A DNA stretch of 64,000 bases from Tunturiibacter empetritectus. Lineage in GTDB: Bacteria; Acidobacteriota; Terriglobia; Terriglobales; Acidobacteriaceae. The position numbers and the translations under genes are program-made. Below the pieces are notes generated by a model. It ran no database searches, had not been told where the DNA came from, and saw nothing but the letters and a program-made list of their open reading frames with translations. The stretch spans positions 2,666,001-2,730,000 of the forward strand of contig NZ_JACCCU010000001.1 of assembly GCF_013410875.1 (NCBI RefSeq). The letters are read 5' to 3'. Within the stretch, counting starts at the first letter, position 1, and each line of letters opens with the position of its first letter. Positions 28,940-37,201 of this stretch are shown here, piece after piece.

Positions 28940-29104
28940 TAGGGATAAGCCCATGGATAGAGACGGCGAGGCCGAAGGTGGTTGGATTCAGTTGAGAGAT
29001 CTCGGTAAGTTGCGATGTGGTGTCGGCGATGACTGCGTTGTCAAGGCCAAATAGGAGCCGCCCAGCACTCCTACGATCGCTGCCTTCTCAAGATAGCGAT
29101 TCAA
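28940..29104 (-). pseudogene. N-terminal stub of an MFS sugar permease
   Basis: On the minus strand after the GH32 stop, a frame from about 29104 reads NRYLEKAAIVGVLG and, after one lost base near 29055, continues LLFGLDNAVIADTTSQL and LNPTTFGLAVSI. This is the first helix and loop of the sugar-porter subfamily (normally GGLLFGYD). The match ends abruptly near 28940, where the AhpD-like remnant begins on the opposite strand. The rest of the transporter is absent. It was probably the partner of the GH32 enzyme for importing fructose or sucrose (inference). Confidence 0.6.
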
Positions 29105-29125
29105 AAGTGATCTCGAAGCCGATTG

Positions 29126-30664
29126 CTACACCTGGGATGCGGGCGTGGTAAGACGATTGCCCGTAATCGGTGAGATCTTCCATGCGGTAATTTGACCTTC
29201 GCCTTTTACGCTAGCCGTAATATCGGGTGCGGTCTTTGCGCTGTAGTAGAAGCGACTAGTATAGCCCACGCGTTCGCTTACGATTGATTCGATCACTGAG
29301 CCGTCTACGAAGATATGAATTCTCGGCTCATCCGTCGGTTCAAGGGCTACCTCGTGTCCCGCCACATTCAACCTATGCTCCACGCTCGAGTAGCTGATGT
29401 GGAGAAGCTCGGCAGAGTTGCTCGCCAGGGTTAGCTCAAAGCTTTTTCCCTTGACGCCTGAACATATCACCTCTCCGGAGGCGCCCTTGAGCACCGCCCT
29501 AGCTCCCGTTGCCGACTGCTGTTTTGGAACGGCACCTGCACGCAAATGCCTCGATTCCGGGAGCACGCGAAGGCGAAGAGAACCATCTTTGTCGAGATTC
29601 ATGACACGCGCCAGACTCATCATGCCGGACCATCCGGCCTCGCGCATTGCAGCCTCCGGCCGCCTCTCGGGGATCCATCCCCATAGGATCCTGCGGCCAT
29701 GCGCATCAAGCTGTGTTTTCGGCGCATAGAATGCGTCCAGATCGAGCAGTCCCGTTTTAAAGCTTTGGAACTTCATCGTGACTTGATCGAGCACGCCGGA
29801 TTGCCAGAAGACCTTGCCTTCGGTCGAGTAGATCAGTACATGGCCGCCATCGAGCGCGAAGAACTCGGGGCACTCCCACATCTCACCACTATCGCATGGA
29901 TTCGAGGCCGGTTTGCCGTTCCACAATCCGCTGGACAGCGGATGCATGTACTCCCACGCGTTCAGATCCTTCGATCGGTAGAGCAGAACGCATCCACCGA
30001 TCTTGGCCACTCCCGCCCCGATCGTCATGTAATACCAGTCGCCTTGTTTCCACACAGACGGATCGCGAAAGCCGGTGATCTTCATGCCCTCGGGGGGAAG
30101 CGGCACAACCGGTTGCGGGTTCTTGGTCCACTTGATGAGTTGCGGATCGTCGGACCACGCGAGACACTGCGACTCCTGAATCCTGTCCTGGCCGTCGCGA
30201 ATCGTCGCGAGCTTGGCTGTGCTCACCTTCGTTCCGGTGTAGACGAAGTAGACACGCTTGCCGACCTGCAGCGCCGATCCGGAGAAGACTCCAAAGGAGT
30301 CCGGTCCGTCGGGAGTAGGAGTGAGTGCAAGCTGAAGATGAGACCAGTGCAGCATGTCATTGCTTACCGCGTGATTCCAGCTCATATTGCCCCACGTCGG
30401 ACCCTGGGGGTTGTACTGAAAAAACATATGGTACTGCCCGTTAAAGTATACCGGGCCATTGGGGTCGTTCATCCAGTTTCTTGCGGGCAGCAGATGAAAC
30501 TGGGGGCGCATAGGGTCAGCCGCAAGAGTGCTTGCGGGCATCTCAGGGCCTCCTGCCGGTAAGGCCGCCACGAGCTTACCTGGCAACAGAGTCATTGCGG
30601 TCACCAGGCCGCCCGATGACAGAAAAGCACGACGGCTCGTGAATCTTCCAGACGGTTGTTTCAC
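29126..30664 (-). CDS. GH32 levanase/invertase-type beta-fructosidase
   Basis: A 512-residue family GH32 hydrolase that releases fructose from sucrose, levan or inulin. The three GH32 catalytic motifs are present: nucleophile Asp67 in NWMNDPNG, transition-state stabiliser Asp201 in GFRDPSVW and acid/base Glu264 in WECPEF. The C-terminal beta-sandwich follows (residues about 370-500; IHIFVDGSVIESIV). Start chosen at GTG 30664, with GAGGGAG 8 bases upstream; the protein then begins with the Tat motif TSRRAFLSSGG. The open frame reaches 30796 but would overlap the receptor gene. It lies downstream of that receptor and upstream of a sugar-permease stub, marking a fructan or sucrose locus. Exo- versus endo-action cannot be told from sequence. 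Confidence 0.93.
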   Translation of the reverse strand: MKQPSGRFTSRRAFLSSGGLVTAMTLLPGKLVAALPAGGPEMPASTLAADPMRPQFHLLPARNWMNDPNGPVYFNGQYHMFFQYNPQGPTWGNMSWNHAVSNDMLHWSHLQLALTPTPDGPDSFGVFSGSALQVGKRVYFVYTGTKVSTAKLATIRDGQDRIQESQCLAWSDDPQLIKWTKNPQPVVPLPPEGMKITGFRDPSVWKQGDWYYMTIGAGVAKIGGCVLLYRSKDLNAWEYMHPLSSGLWNGKPASNPCDSGEMWECPEFFALDGGHVLIYSTEGKVFWQSGVLDQVTMKFQSFKTGLLDLDAFYAPKTQLDAHGRRILWGWIPERRPEAAMREAGWSGMMSLARVMNLDKDGSLRLRVLPESRHLRAGAVPKQQSATGARAVLKGASGEVICSGVKGKSFELTLASNSAELLHISYSSVEHRLNVAGHEVALEPTDEPRIHIFVDGSVIESIVSERVGYTSRFYYSAKTAPDITASVKGEGQITAWKISPITGNRLTTPASQV

Positions 30665-30782
30665 TAACAGCACTCCCTCACAATTCGCGTAACTTTGTGA
30701 ATGCAAAAAATAGCTTTTGCAGAAACGATAGGTTTGCAAAACAGAAGCGCACCGGCGGTCACTCCTTCGGTGCGCCTTCAGA

Positions 30783-33700
30783 TTAGAACGACACACGCAT
30801 GGCGAACTGCAAGGTACGCGGCAGATTGACTTGTCTCGTGACGGTACCGAATGCGGGATCGTTCAGGTTGCTGTTCGGTGGCGCGAATTGCGCGCGGTTG
30901 AAAAGATTGAAAGTCTCCACGCTAAACTTTCCGGTCACGCGCTCGAATATCGGAAAGCTCTTGTTTGCGGAGAAGTCAAAGTTGGCCGCGCCGGCAGAGC
31001 GGATGTTTGAATCCACGCGCCGTTCATCGCCGAACTGGAATTGGCCCGGATTGTAGAAGCAACCCTTGCCGCCTTCCGAATTTGGAGTGGTGTTGAACCA
31101 CGAATTGACTCTGTTCTGCGCCGACCCCGTCGCGGTTTTGACGCAACCGGGAATGACGTTCGGCCGAATAGGTCCGGAACCGAAGTACTGGCTCAGGAAG
31201 TTTCCGTTGGTAGAGAACGGCACCGGCAGTCCGCTGTGGAAGGTCGTGATGCCGTTCACACGCCATCCGCCGACGACCGCGTTGACTAAAGAGTTCGCAC
31301 GATTGAGATACATCTGGCCGCGGCCGAACGGAAGATCTATGCCGTAGTTGATCACGAGGTTGTTGGTCAGGTCCTGAAGGCTAATCGACTTTTCCGCCTT
31401 GACGTTGTAGTTGTCCTGCACGACGCCTTGGCCACCTTGTCCATCTTGGAAGCTGCTGGTGTTGTCCGTGTTGCTAAGCAGCTTCGCCCAGGTGTAGGCA
31501 ACCTGGATGAGACCTCCGTGGCTGGTGCGCTGTGTGAAACTTGACTGCAGCGCCTCGTAAGTGGAGGCGCCAAACCGCGGGACACTCTGGTTGACTCCCG
31601 TGTACTGCGGGTACGGCTTCAGCAAGTAGCCTTGGAGCACCGTGGGCTGATTCAGTTGGCCACCCGAGGAGAACCTTCCTGCGTATGGGTTCGGTGTTGG
31701 GGTGAAGAGACCGGTCCCTGAGCCGGGGTCGCCGCCAATAGAGTCGTACTGATCAGGCAGTTGGTTGAGATTGATGCCGGTCCCGGTGAAGCCCTGTGAG
31801 AGCACAAGGTGGGTGCCCTTTGCTCCGGCGTAGGCAAGCGTGAAGGTCGACTTGTTACTCAAGGCGCGCTCTATGCCGAAGTTGAATTGCTGTACGTAAC
31901 CGTAAGGTTGATCGGGGATGCGAGATCCGATCCCTTGTCCTAGAAGCTGCGTGAGGGCCATAGGATTGCGTCCGAGTGGCAGGTTGATCCCGTTCGGGAA
32001 GGGATTAGCGACCGTAGGCTCTCCGGCGTAACTGGTGCCCGGTGTGTTGGCAAGGCTTGTCGAGGCTGAGTTGATCGGGCTGCCTCCAGGTCCGTCCGCC
32101 GTAATTTCGGCCGGGAGAAAGGCGATACCGTAACCGCTGCGAACGACGGTTTGATCGTCCAGACGATAGGCGAATCCAACGCGTGGAGAGAAGAGCTTCC
32201 AGTGGAGCTGCTCCTCACGTCGCGAGGAGTAATCCGGGCTTGCAACGAAGGAGAGACCGCCGACCGTCGCCTGGCTCGAGCCAGTGACGGGATTTGTAAC
32301 AGCCGGAAGACTAGTCGCTAGGTTGGGGAGCAGGACGGTGTCGTTGTTGTTAACCTCAGAGTAGGATCCGGGCTGCTCCCAGCGAACGCCGAGATTCAGC
32401 GTTAGCTTATTGCTCGCCTGGTAAGTATCAACGCCGTAGAAGCCGTAGGAGTGAAGGAAGGCACGAGTTGCACCAACCTCATTAATACCAACGCTCGATG
32501 GCACGCCTGCCAGGAAGGAGGCAAGCGCGTTTCCAGAGGTGGGATCGGAGGGGCTCGCGGTAAAGCTCGAGAGCGCACTCAGTCCAACTCCCTGATTGTT
32601 GCCGAAGCCAGTCCACTCGATTTGGCGTCCAATACCGCCGACCTTGATAGTGTGGCGGCCTTTGACTTTGGTCAGACTTCCGTTGATCGAGTATGCGGTG
32701 TTTAGCCAGTAGAGCTGCGAGAGCTCAGCTCCCACACTATAGTTCTGGATACCGAGGCCTGGTAGCAGACCCTGGTTGTTGACCTGCTGCGACTGTAGCG
32801 CGCCGTAGTTTGCGTTGATGGCGCTTTGGTTGAATCCATTCGAGAGGGGAACTTGAAAGTTGTAGTTCTCGAGGTAGGAGAGCCTGAGGTCGGCGATAGT
32901 TGACTGATTGAAGACGTGATTGTCGCCCACAACTGCTTCTGTGGTCGTATTGCCGGTCGGCCCCGCGCCAGTCTTGGTCCCCAACGGATCACTGTCGCCG
33001 TTGTGCGGATTCCAGAAGGTGTACCGCGCGAAGAGTTGATCCGCCTTACCCAGGCTGTAATCCACGCGAGCGTTGTACTGGTTCTGTGCGCCTGAGATTG
33101 GCGCAGTGGCGACATAGTTGTTCGTCAGTCCCGGACGGTTCGGAAGTGGAGCCTCGAGCTGAAGGATCTTTACTGCGGTGGGATCGGGAGCGCAGATAAC
33201 ATTGAGGCGCCCGTTGCAGGAGTACTGCACGCCGGTCGCAGGGTTATAGATGTTCGTTCCCAGAGCCGAGAAGTCGCCGCTCAATTGCGCAGCGGTTGGA
33301 AGCGTGTAGGTAGAGATGCTTCCCGAGGTTAGCGTCTCGCGCTCGTAGGAGAAGAAGAAGAACAGCTTGTTCTTGATGAGCGGGCCACCGACGTTGGCTC
33401 CGAACTGATTCTGATGCAGCGGCGGCCGCGGAAGTCCCTGATGGTTGCTGAACCAGTCGTTCGCATCAAGCACCGTGTTTCGGAAGTACTCATAAGCCGA
33501 GCCGTGAAACTCGTTCGTGCCGCTCTTGGTGGAGATTTGAATGACCCCGCCTGCGAAACCGCCAAACTCTGCGGTCACGTTATTCGTCGAAACGCGAAAC
33601 TCCTGCACAGCGTCCTGTGTGGGCACCAGCGAGTTGACGTTGTTCTCCGGGATGTTGGACAGCACGCCGTCGACGAAGAATAGGCTTTGTCCGCTGAAGC

Positions 33701-34355
33701 CGCCGCCGATCTGGTAGTTGCCGTATGCGATTGCCTGCGTCTGTGCACCCGCCTGGAAGCTACCGCTGCCTCCGTTGGCCATAGTATTGCCCGAGGTTCC
33801 GCCGCCGGGCACAACGCCAGGAACGAAGTCCAAAAGGTTGTTTACATTCCGACCGTTGAGCGGAGACTCAAGAACCTGTCTCCCCTCAACCACCCCGCCC
33901 AACGAGGAGCTGTCCGTCTGAAGACTGGTGTTTTCCGACGCCTCAACCGTCACGCTTTGCGACACATCGCCTAGAGAGAGAGCTGCATCGGCACGCGTCG
34001 TGCCGCCGATGGTCACGTCGACATGCGATAGATTGAACGCCTTAAAGCCAGGGTTCGAGACGACGACTGAATAGGAACCCGGATTGAGGTTGAGGAAGGT
34101 GTAGTTGCCTCCACTGCCTGTGTTCGCAGTTTCCGTTTGACCGGTGCCGTTGTTCGTCAACGTGACTTGGGCACCGACTACGGTCGCGCCAGCGGAGTCC
34201 TTAATGGTGCCGACGATCGACCCGAAGCTGGTCTGCGCGAATGCCCGCGGATGGCCGAGGAACGGCAGGAGAATGACGAGGCACACCACAAAAATGCGAG
34301 AGATGTGATTTCGGCGGTTTGAAAGACCTTTTGCCGTAGAACATTGCTGTTTCAT
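30783..34355 (-). CDS. Oar-type TonB-dependent receptor, GH32 locus
   Basis: An outer-membrane receptor of 1190 residues. Start chosen at 34355: AGGAGG lies 6 bases upstream and the protein opens with a basic lead and signal peptide (SRIFVVCLVILLPFLGHPRA). A carboxypeptidase-regulatory-like domain follows (GTIKDSAGATVVGAQV), then plug (ESPLNGRNVNNLLDFVPG) and barrel, ending FAMRVSF. The open frame extends far upstream, but that part is not protein-like. It is followed 118 bases downstream by the GH32 gene and preceded by a GntR-type regulator in the same direction, suggesting uptake of fructans or sucrose-derived oligosaccharides. An inverted repeat at 34477-34517 is the probable operator. 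Confidence 0.92.
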   Translation of the reverse strand: MKQQCSTAKGLSNRRNHISRIFVVCLVILLPFLGHPRAFAQTSFGSIVGTIKDSAGATVVGAQVTLTNNGTGQTETANTGSGGNYTFLNLNPGSYSVVVSNPGFKAFNLSHVDVTIGGTTRADAALSLGDVSQSVTVEASENTSLQTDSSSLGGVVEGRQVLESPLNGRNVNNLLDFVPGVVPGGGTSGNTMANGGSGSFQAGAQTQAIAYGNYQIGGGFSGQSLFFVDGVLSNIPENNVNSLVPTQDAVQEFRVSTNNVTAEFGGFAGGVIQISTKSGTNEFHGSAYEYFRNTVLDANDWFSNHQGLPRPPLHQNQFGANVGGPLIKNKLFFFFSYERETLTSGSISTYTLPTAAQLSGDFSALGTNIYNPATGVQYSCNGRLNVICAPDPTAVKILQLEAPLPNRPGLTNNYVATAPISGAQNQYNARVDYSLGKADQLFARYTFWNPHNGDSDPLGTKTGAGPTGNTTTEAVVGDNHVFNQSTIADLRLSYLENYNFQVPLSNGFNQSAINANYGALQSQQVNNQGLLPGLGIQNYSVGAELSQLYWLNTAYSINGSLTKVKGRHTIKVGGIGRQIEWTGFGNNQGVGLSALSSFTASPSDPTSGNALASFLAGVPSSVGINEVGATRAFLHSYGFYGVDTYQASNKLTLNLGVRWEQPGSYSEVNNNDTVLLPNLATSLPAVTNPVTGSSQATVGGLSFVASPDYSSRREEQLHWKLFSPRVGFAYRLDDQTVVRSGYGIAFLPAEITADGPGGSPINSASTSLANTPGTSYAGEPTVANPFPNGINLPLGRNPMALTQLLGQGIGSRIPDQPYGYVQQFNFGIERALSNKSTFTLAYAGAKGTHLVLSQGFTGTGINLNQLPDQYDSIGGDPGSGTGLFTPTPNPYAGRFSSGGQLNQPTVLQGYLLKPYPQYTGVNQSVPRFGASTYEALQSSFTQRTSHGGLIQVAYTWAKLLSNTDNTSSFQDGQGGQGVVQDNYNVKAEKSISLQDLTNNLVINYGIDLPFGRGQMYLNRANSLVNAVVGGWRVNGITTFHSGLPVPFSTNGNFLSQYFGSGPIRPNVIPGCVKTATGSAQNRVNSWFNTTPNSEGGKGCFYNPGQFQFGDERRVDSNIRSAGAANFDFSANKSFPIFERVTGKFSVETFNLFNRAQFAPPNSNLNDPAFGTVTRQVNLPRTLQFAMRVSF

Positions 34356-34476
34356 TTGCCGCCTCCTGAGGTAGCGAGAGTCCGCAGGGAGTAACGCATT
34401 CACCTTTGCGTAAAGCTCGCTGCGCACCTTCTGATCCGAAGACATTTTTAGTGATTTAGGTATACATATGTCAAGA

Positions 34477-34517
34477 AATTGGTATAGGTAAATGTGATTA
34501 ATCTGAATATACCAATT
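34477..34517. promoter_or_regulatory. Inverted repeat AATTGGTATA, candidate GntR operator
   Basis: A perfect 10-bp inverted repeat: AATTGGTATA (34477-34486) and TATACCAATT (34508-34517), 21 bases apart. A further half-site GGTATA occurs at 34459-34464, 22 bases before the first GGTATA. A minus-strand TTGACA at 34474-34469 lies between, so binding could control the receptor promoter. The adjacent GntR-type gene is the obvious candidate regulator. Confidence 0.5.
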
Positions 34518-34603
34518 CCGACACTTAGACCTTTTGTCAAAAGACGTAAGAGAGAGGATTTGCATTGATGGGGACATCGCTGCGCTGATTAGGATGAGTT
34601 CGC

Positions 34604-35743
34604 TTAGTCGGTCAAGGTTCCACAGGACTGCCGCACGACTAGGTGGGCGTCGAGAAGGATGGAGCGAGGAGAAAGAAAAGGATTGTTTATTCTTTCGAGC
34701 ATTGCCGACATAGCAGCTGCGCCGATATTGCCGCATGGCTGGTGCATTGTTGTGAGAGGGACAGGCAGCAATCCGGCGTAGCTGACATCGTCGAACCCGG
34801 CGACCCGGACCTGTTCTGGAACCCGTTTGCCCAACCCGAGCAGGGTTTGCATTAGATTGGCCGCGATGTGGTCGTTGGCACAAACGAGTGTGTCAAGCGA
34901 TCTACGGTCGAGGACCTCGCGGATCGTCTTCGAATCAATCGCGTCTTCAGGAACAATGACGATTTCAACCAACGATCTGCCCACGGCGAAGAGTGCCTCG
35001 CGGCAACCGACAATGCGGGCCTCTACGGTCTCCACCGAACCTTTTCGGGCCAGAAACGCAATGTTTTTCGCCCCCAGCTTGAGCAGGTGTTCGGTGATGA
35101 GGTACCCTGCACGCCGATTGTCAAGACCGACCAAATCGTGCCGGCTCATGGCGGGAAACCTCAGTCCGCAGCGGTCTAACAGTACGACCGGGATGGTGGC
35201 CTGATCCAATTTCTTGAGAATTTCTCTATTGACGCGCTCACGATGCGGGCTGAACTCGAGCGGCGCGAAGAAGACTCCATTGACCTTCTGATCGAGATAG
35301 TGCTGACAGAGCTGTTTGGCCTGCTCCTCTTTGTTGTCCGCGCTGGCGAAGGAATGTCCCCAGAGCAGCGAGTGCCGCTTCGCCTGCGGAGATCGAACCA
35401 TGCCGCGACAAATGGGCTCGAAAATCTCAGTTTCGCCGAGATCAGGTATGAGCAGGCCGAAAACGAGGCTCTCCGATCCGTCCTGGGGCGCCGCGTAGGT
35501 TCCGGACCCCACGCGCCTCACGACTAGGCCCTCCTGCTGCAAATGCTGAATAGCCTTAACGACGGTCATGCGGCTCACCTTGAACCGTCGCGTTAGTTCC
35601 GCCTCGCTCGGCAGCCGGGCACCTCCCCGGTAGTGGCCCGAGTTTAGTTTCTGCCTTAACGTTTGTACGATATTGAGATACTTGGGCTGCGAGCTGCTAT
35701 CCCGATCTTCACTTTCGTCGAAACCATCTTCCATCTCGGCCAT
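34604..35743 (-). CDS. GntR-family regulator with LacI-like effector domain
   Basis: A 379-residue regulator with a GntR winged helix-turn-helix at residues about 22-90 (LPSEAELTRRFKVSRMTVVKAIQHLQ ending SGTYAAP, with helix-turn-helix in the middle) and a periplasmic-binding-protein-like sugar domain (FGLLIPDLGETEIFEPI, DLVGLDNRRAGYLI, GFDDVSYAGLLPVPLTTM). This GntR plus LacI-type effector layout is that of AraR-like regulators. I prefer the ATG at 35743 (GAGG 6 bases upstream); ATGs at 35764 and 35791 are in frame. It lies upstream of the receptor and GH32 genes in the same direction and probably senses a sugar from that pathway. The TTGGTATA repeat at 34477 is a likely binding site. Confidence 0.9.
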   Translation of the reverse strand: MAEMEDGFDESEDRDSSSQPKYLNIVQTLRQKLNSGHYRGGARLPSEAELTRRFKVSRMTVVKAIQHLQQEGLVVRRVGSGTYAAPQDGSESLVFGLLIPDLGETEIFEPICRGMVRSPQAKRHSLLWGHSFASADNKEEQAKQLCQHYLDQKVNGVFFAPLEFSPHRERVNREILKKLDQATIPVVLLDRCGLRFPAMSRHDLVGLDNRRAGYLITEHLLKLGAKNIAFLARKGSVETVEARIVGCREALFAVGRSLVEIVIVPEDAIDSKTIREVLDRRSLDTLVCANDHIAANLMQTLLGLGKRVPEQVRVAGFDDVSYAGLLPVPLTTMHQPCGNIGAAAMSAMLERINNPFLSPRSILLDAHLVVRQSCGTLTD

Positions 35744-35873
35744 GTCGGTCCTCGCCAGCTCCATAGTCAACCCACGGCAGTATTTTGACAAGCTGATAGA
35801 GCTTTAGACTAGACAACTAACAGAAGATTTGAATATACGCGAGTCTGGTTCGATACGGATCACCATACGGCTA

Positions 35874-36299
35874 TTATGCCCTTCGGCTTGGTGCTTTGAT
35901 GTGCCTCTGGAAGACCGAAAATCTATATGTGTGCAGATCTCCCAAAGCCGGGATTAGGCTTCCTACTCTTAGCGCTGAATCGCGAGTTAGAACCCCGTCA
36001 TAAGGGGTCCAGTACACCAAACGTCTAAAGTCGTACGCTTCACCTGTAGGAATTTCGAGGATGATTTGCATCTGCCGCTCAATTTCCAGCACATTCTCAA
36101 AGCTATAGTTGTGACACTGGCTAATGGCCGTGAGGTAGTTGATAAGGGTGTCAAGTTCCTGTCTCCAAATGCAACTCCACACGATTGGCGGCCTAGCATC
36201 GCGAATCTCATCGCCAATTGATATTGTATCGGCCGCGACGAAGCCTCTTCGCAAGCAGGTTTCTAAGCTTGCCGCGCTTCCCGAAGATTGAACCGCCAC
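35874..36299 (-). CDS. Possible hypothetical protein, about 141 residues
   Basis: A GTG-started frame with protein-like composition: LDTLINYLTAISQCHNYSFENVL and YDFRRLVYWTPYDGV. No family recognised and no ribosome site evident. It lies in an otherwise gene-poor, lower-GC stretch, and another start-less open frame on the same strand lies just upstream (36427-36666). Both may be parts of a decayed gene. Confidence 0.3.
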   Translation of the reverse strand: MAVQSSGSAASLETCLRRGFVAADTISIGDEIRDARPPIVWSCIWRQELDTLINYLTAISQCHNYSFENVLEIERQMQIILEIPTGEAYDFRRLVYWTPYDGVLTRDSALRVGSLIPALGDLHTYRFSVFQRHIKAPSRRA

Positions 36300-37201
36300 T
36301 AAAGATAATCGAAATGAGAGGCCATCTCTTGTCCAAGCACACGGATCGCATTGGATCTTGACTCAGACGATAAAAGCGCCACTTAGCACCTCTATCATGC
36401 AGGTTGGCAATCGTAGAATAGCTTTAACTAAGCGCTCCATCAACTTGCGTGTCGTTTGAGCGATCACCGATAGCTTCTAGGCAGGACTCAATGATATTGA
36501 AGAATGCTTCCGGCATCGAGCGCCCGCACGAATCCAGATTATTCCGGTCAAAAGGTTCGAATCGATAGAGTGCTGCAGCTCCGTCAAAACATTTTAGAAA
36601 AATGTTGAAGGTGCGCTCGGCTTCGCTCCGACTTGACTCGGGTATGAATCGGTTTGACCTCTCTTTTTAGTACGTATTCTCTACAGTAAGTTACCCACAC
36701 GAAGTTGTAGAAATTCCGTCAATTACAGATTACGTCAAAGTAATACCGTACAGTACCTTGACGTTTACCGTCGTTAGAATGCCTGATGTGCAACAGCTTT
36801 GTATTTCTGAAGGGTCTCACTATCCCGTAAGGATCACGCTGGTCTCTGCTTCATATCGCTTTCGAAGGCAGTATCAATTACGACAATAAGCTTTGCCGAC
36901 GATGTTTTCCCTTGCGGAGACTGATAATGTTGACCCGTTAAAAACAGATTAGCAGCACAGTCGGCTTGGCTACCAAAAAATGACTCCAAGGATTGTTTGG
37001 CAATGAACCTCGTAATCCCATCCGTTCAATTTCACAGTTCTATCGCCGTGCTTATAGAAATACGACAGACCAGAACTCATGCCAGGGCGATGCATGCCAC
37101 GACCGCCTCTAACCGGCAACAGCCGCTGTACGGTGCACTGAGAGCGACCGAAGGCAATTCCATTCTAGATGCAAGTCTTATCCCTGGAGTCATCTGAGTA
37201 A
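36300..37201. other. Gene-poor region with a start-less coding-like frame
   Basis: No complete gene. On the minus strand 36427-36666 is open for 80 codons between stops and reads like protein (SEAERTFNIFLKCFDGAAAL, MPEAFFNIIESCLEAIGD), but the only ATG gives 30 residues. The rest (36670-37201) is lower in GC, with no feature I can support beyond presumed upstream sequence of the beta-helix gene. Confidence 0.35.
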
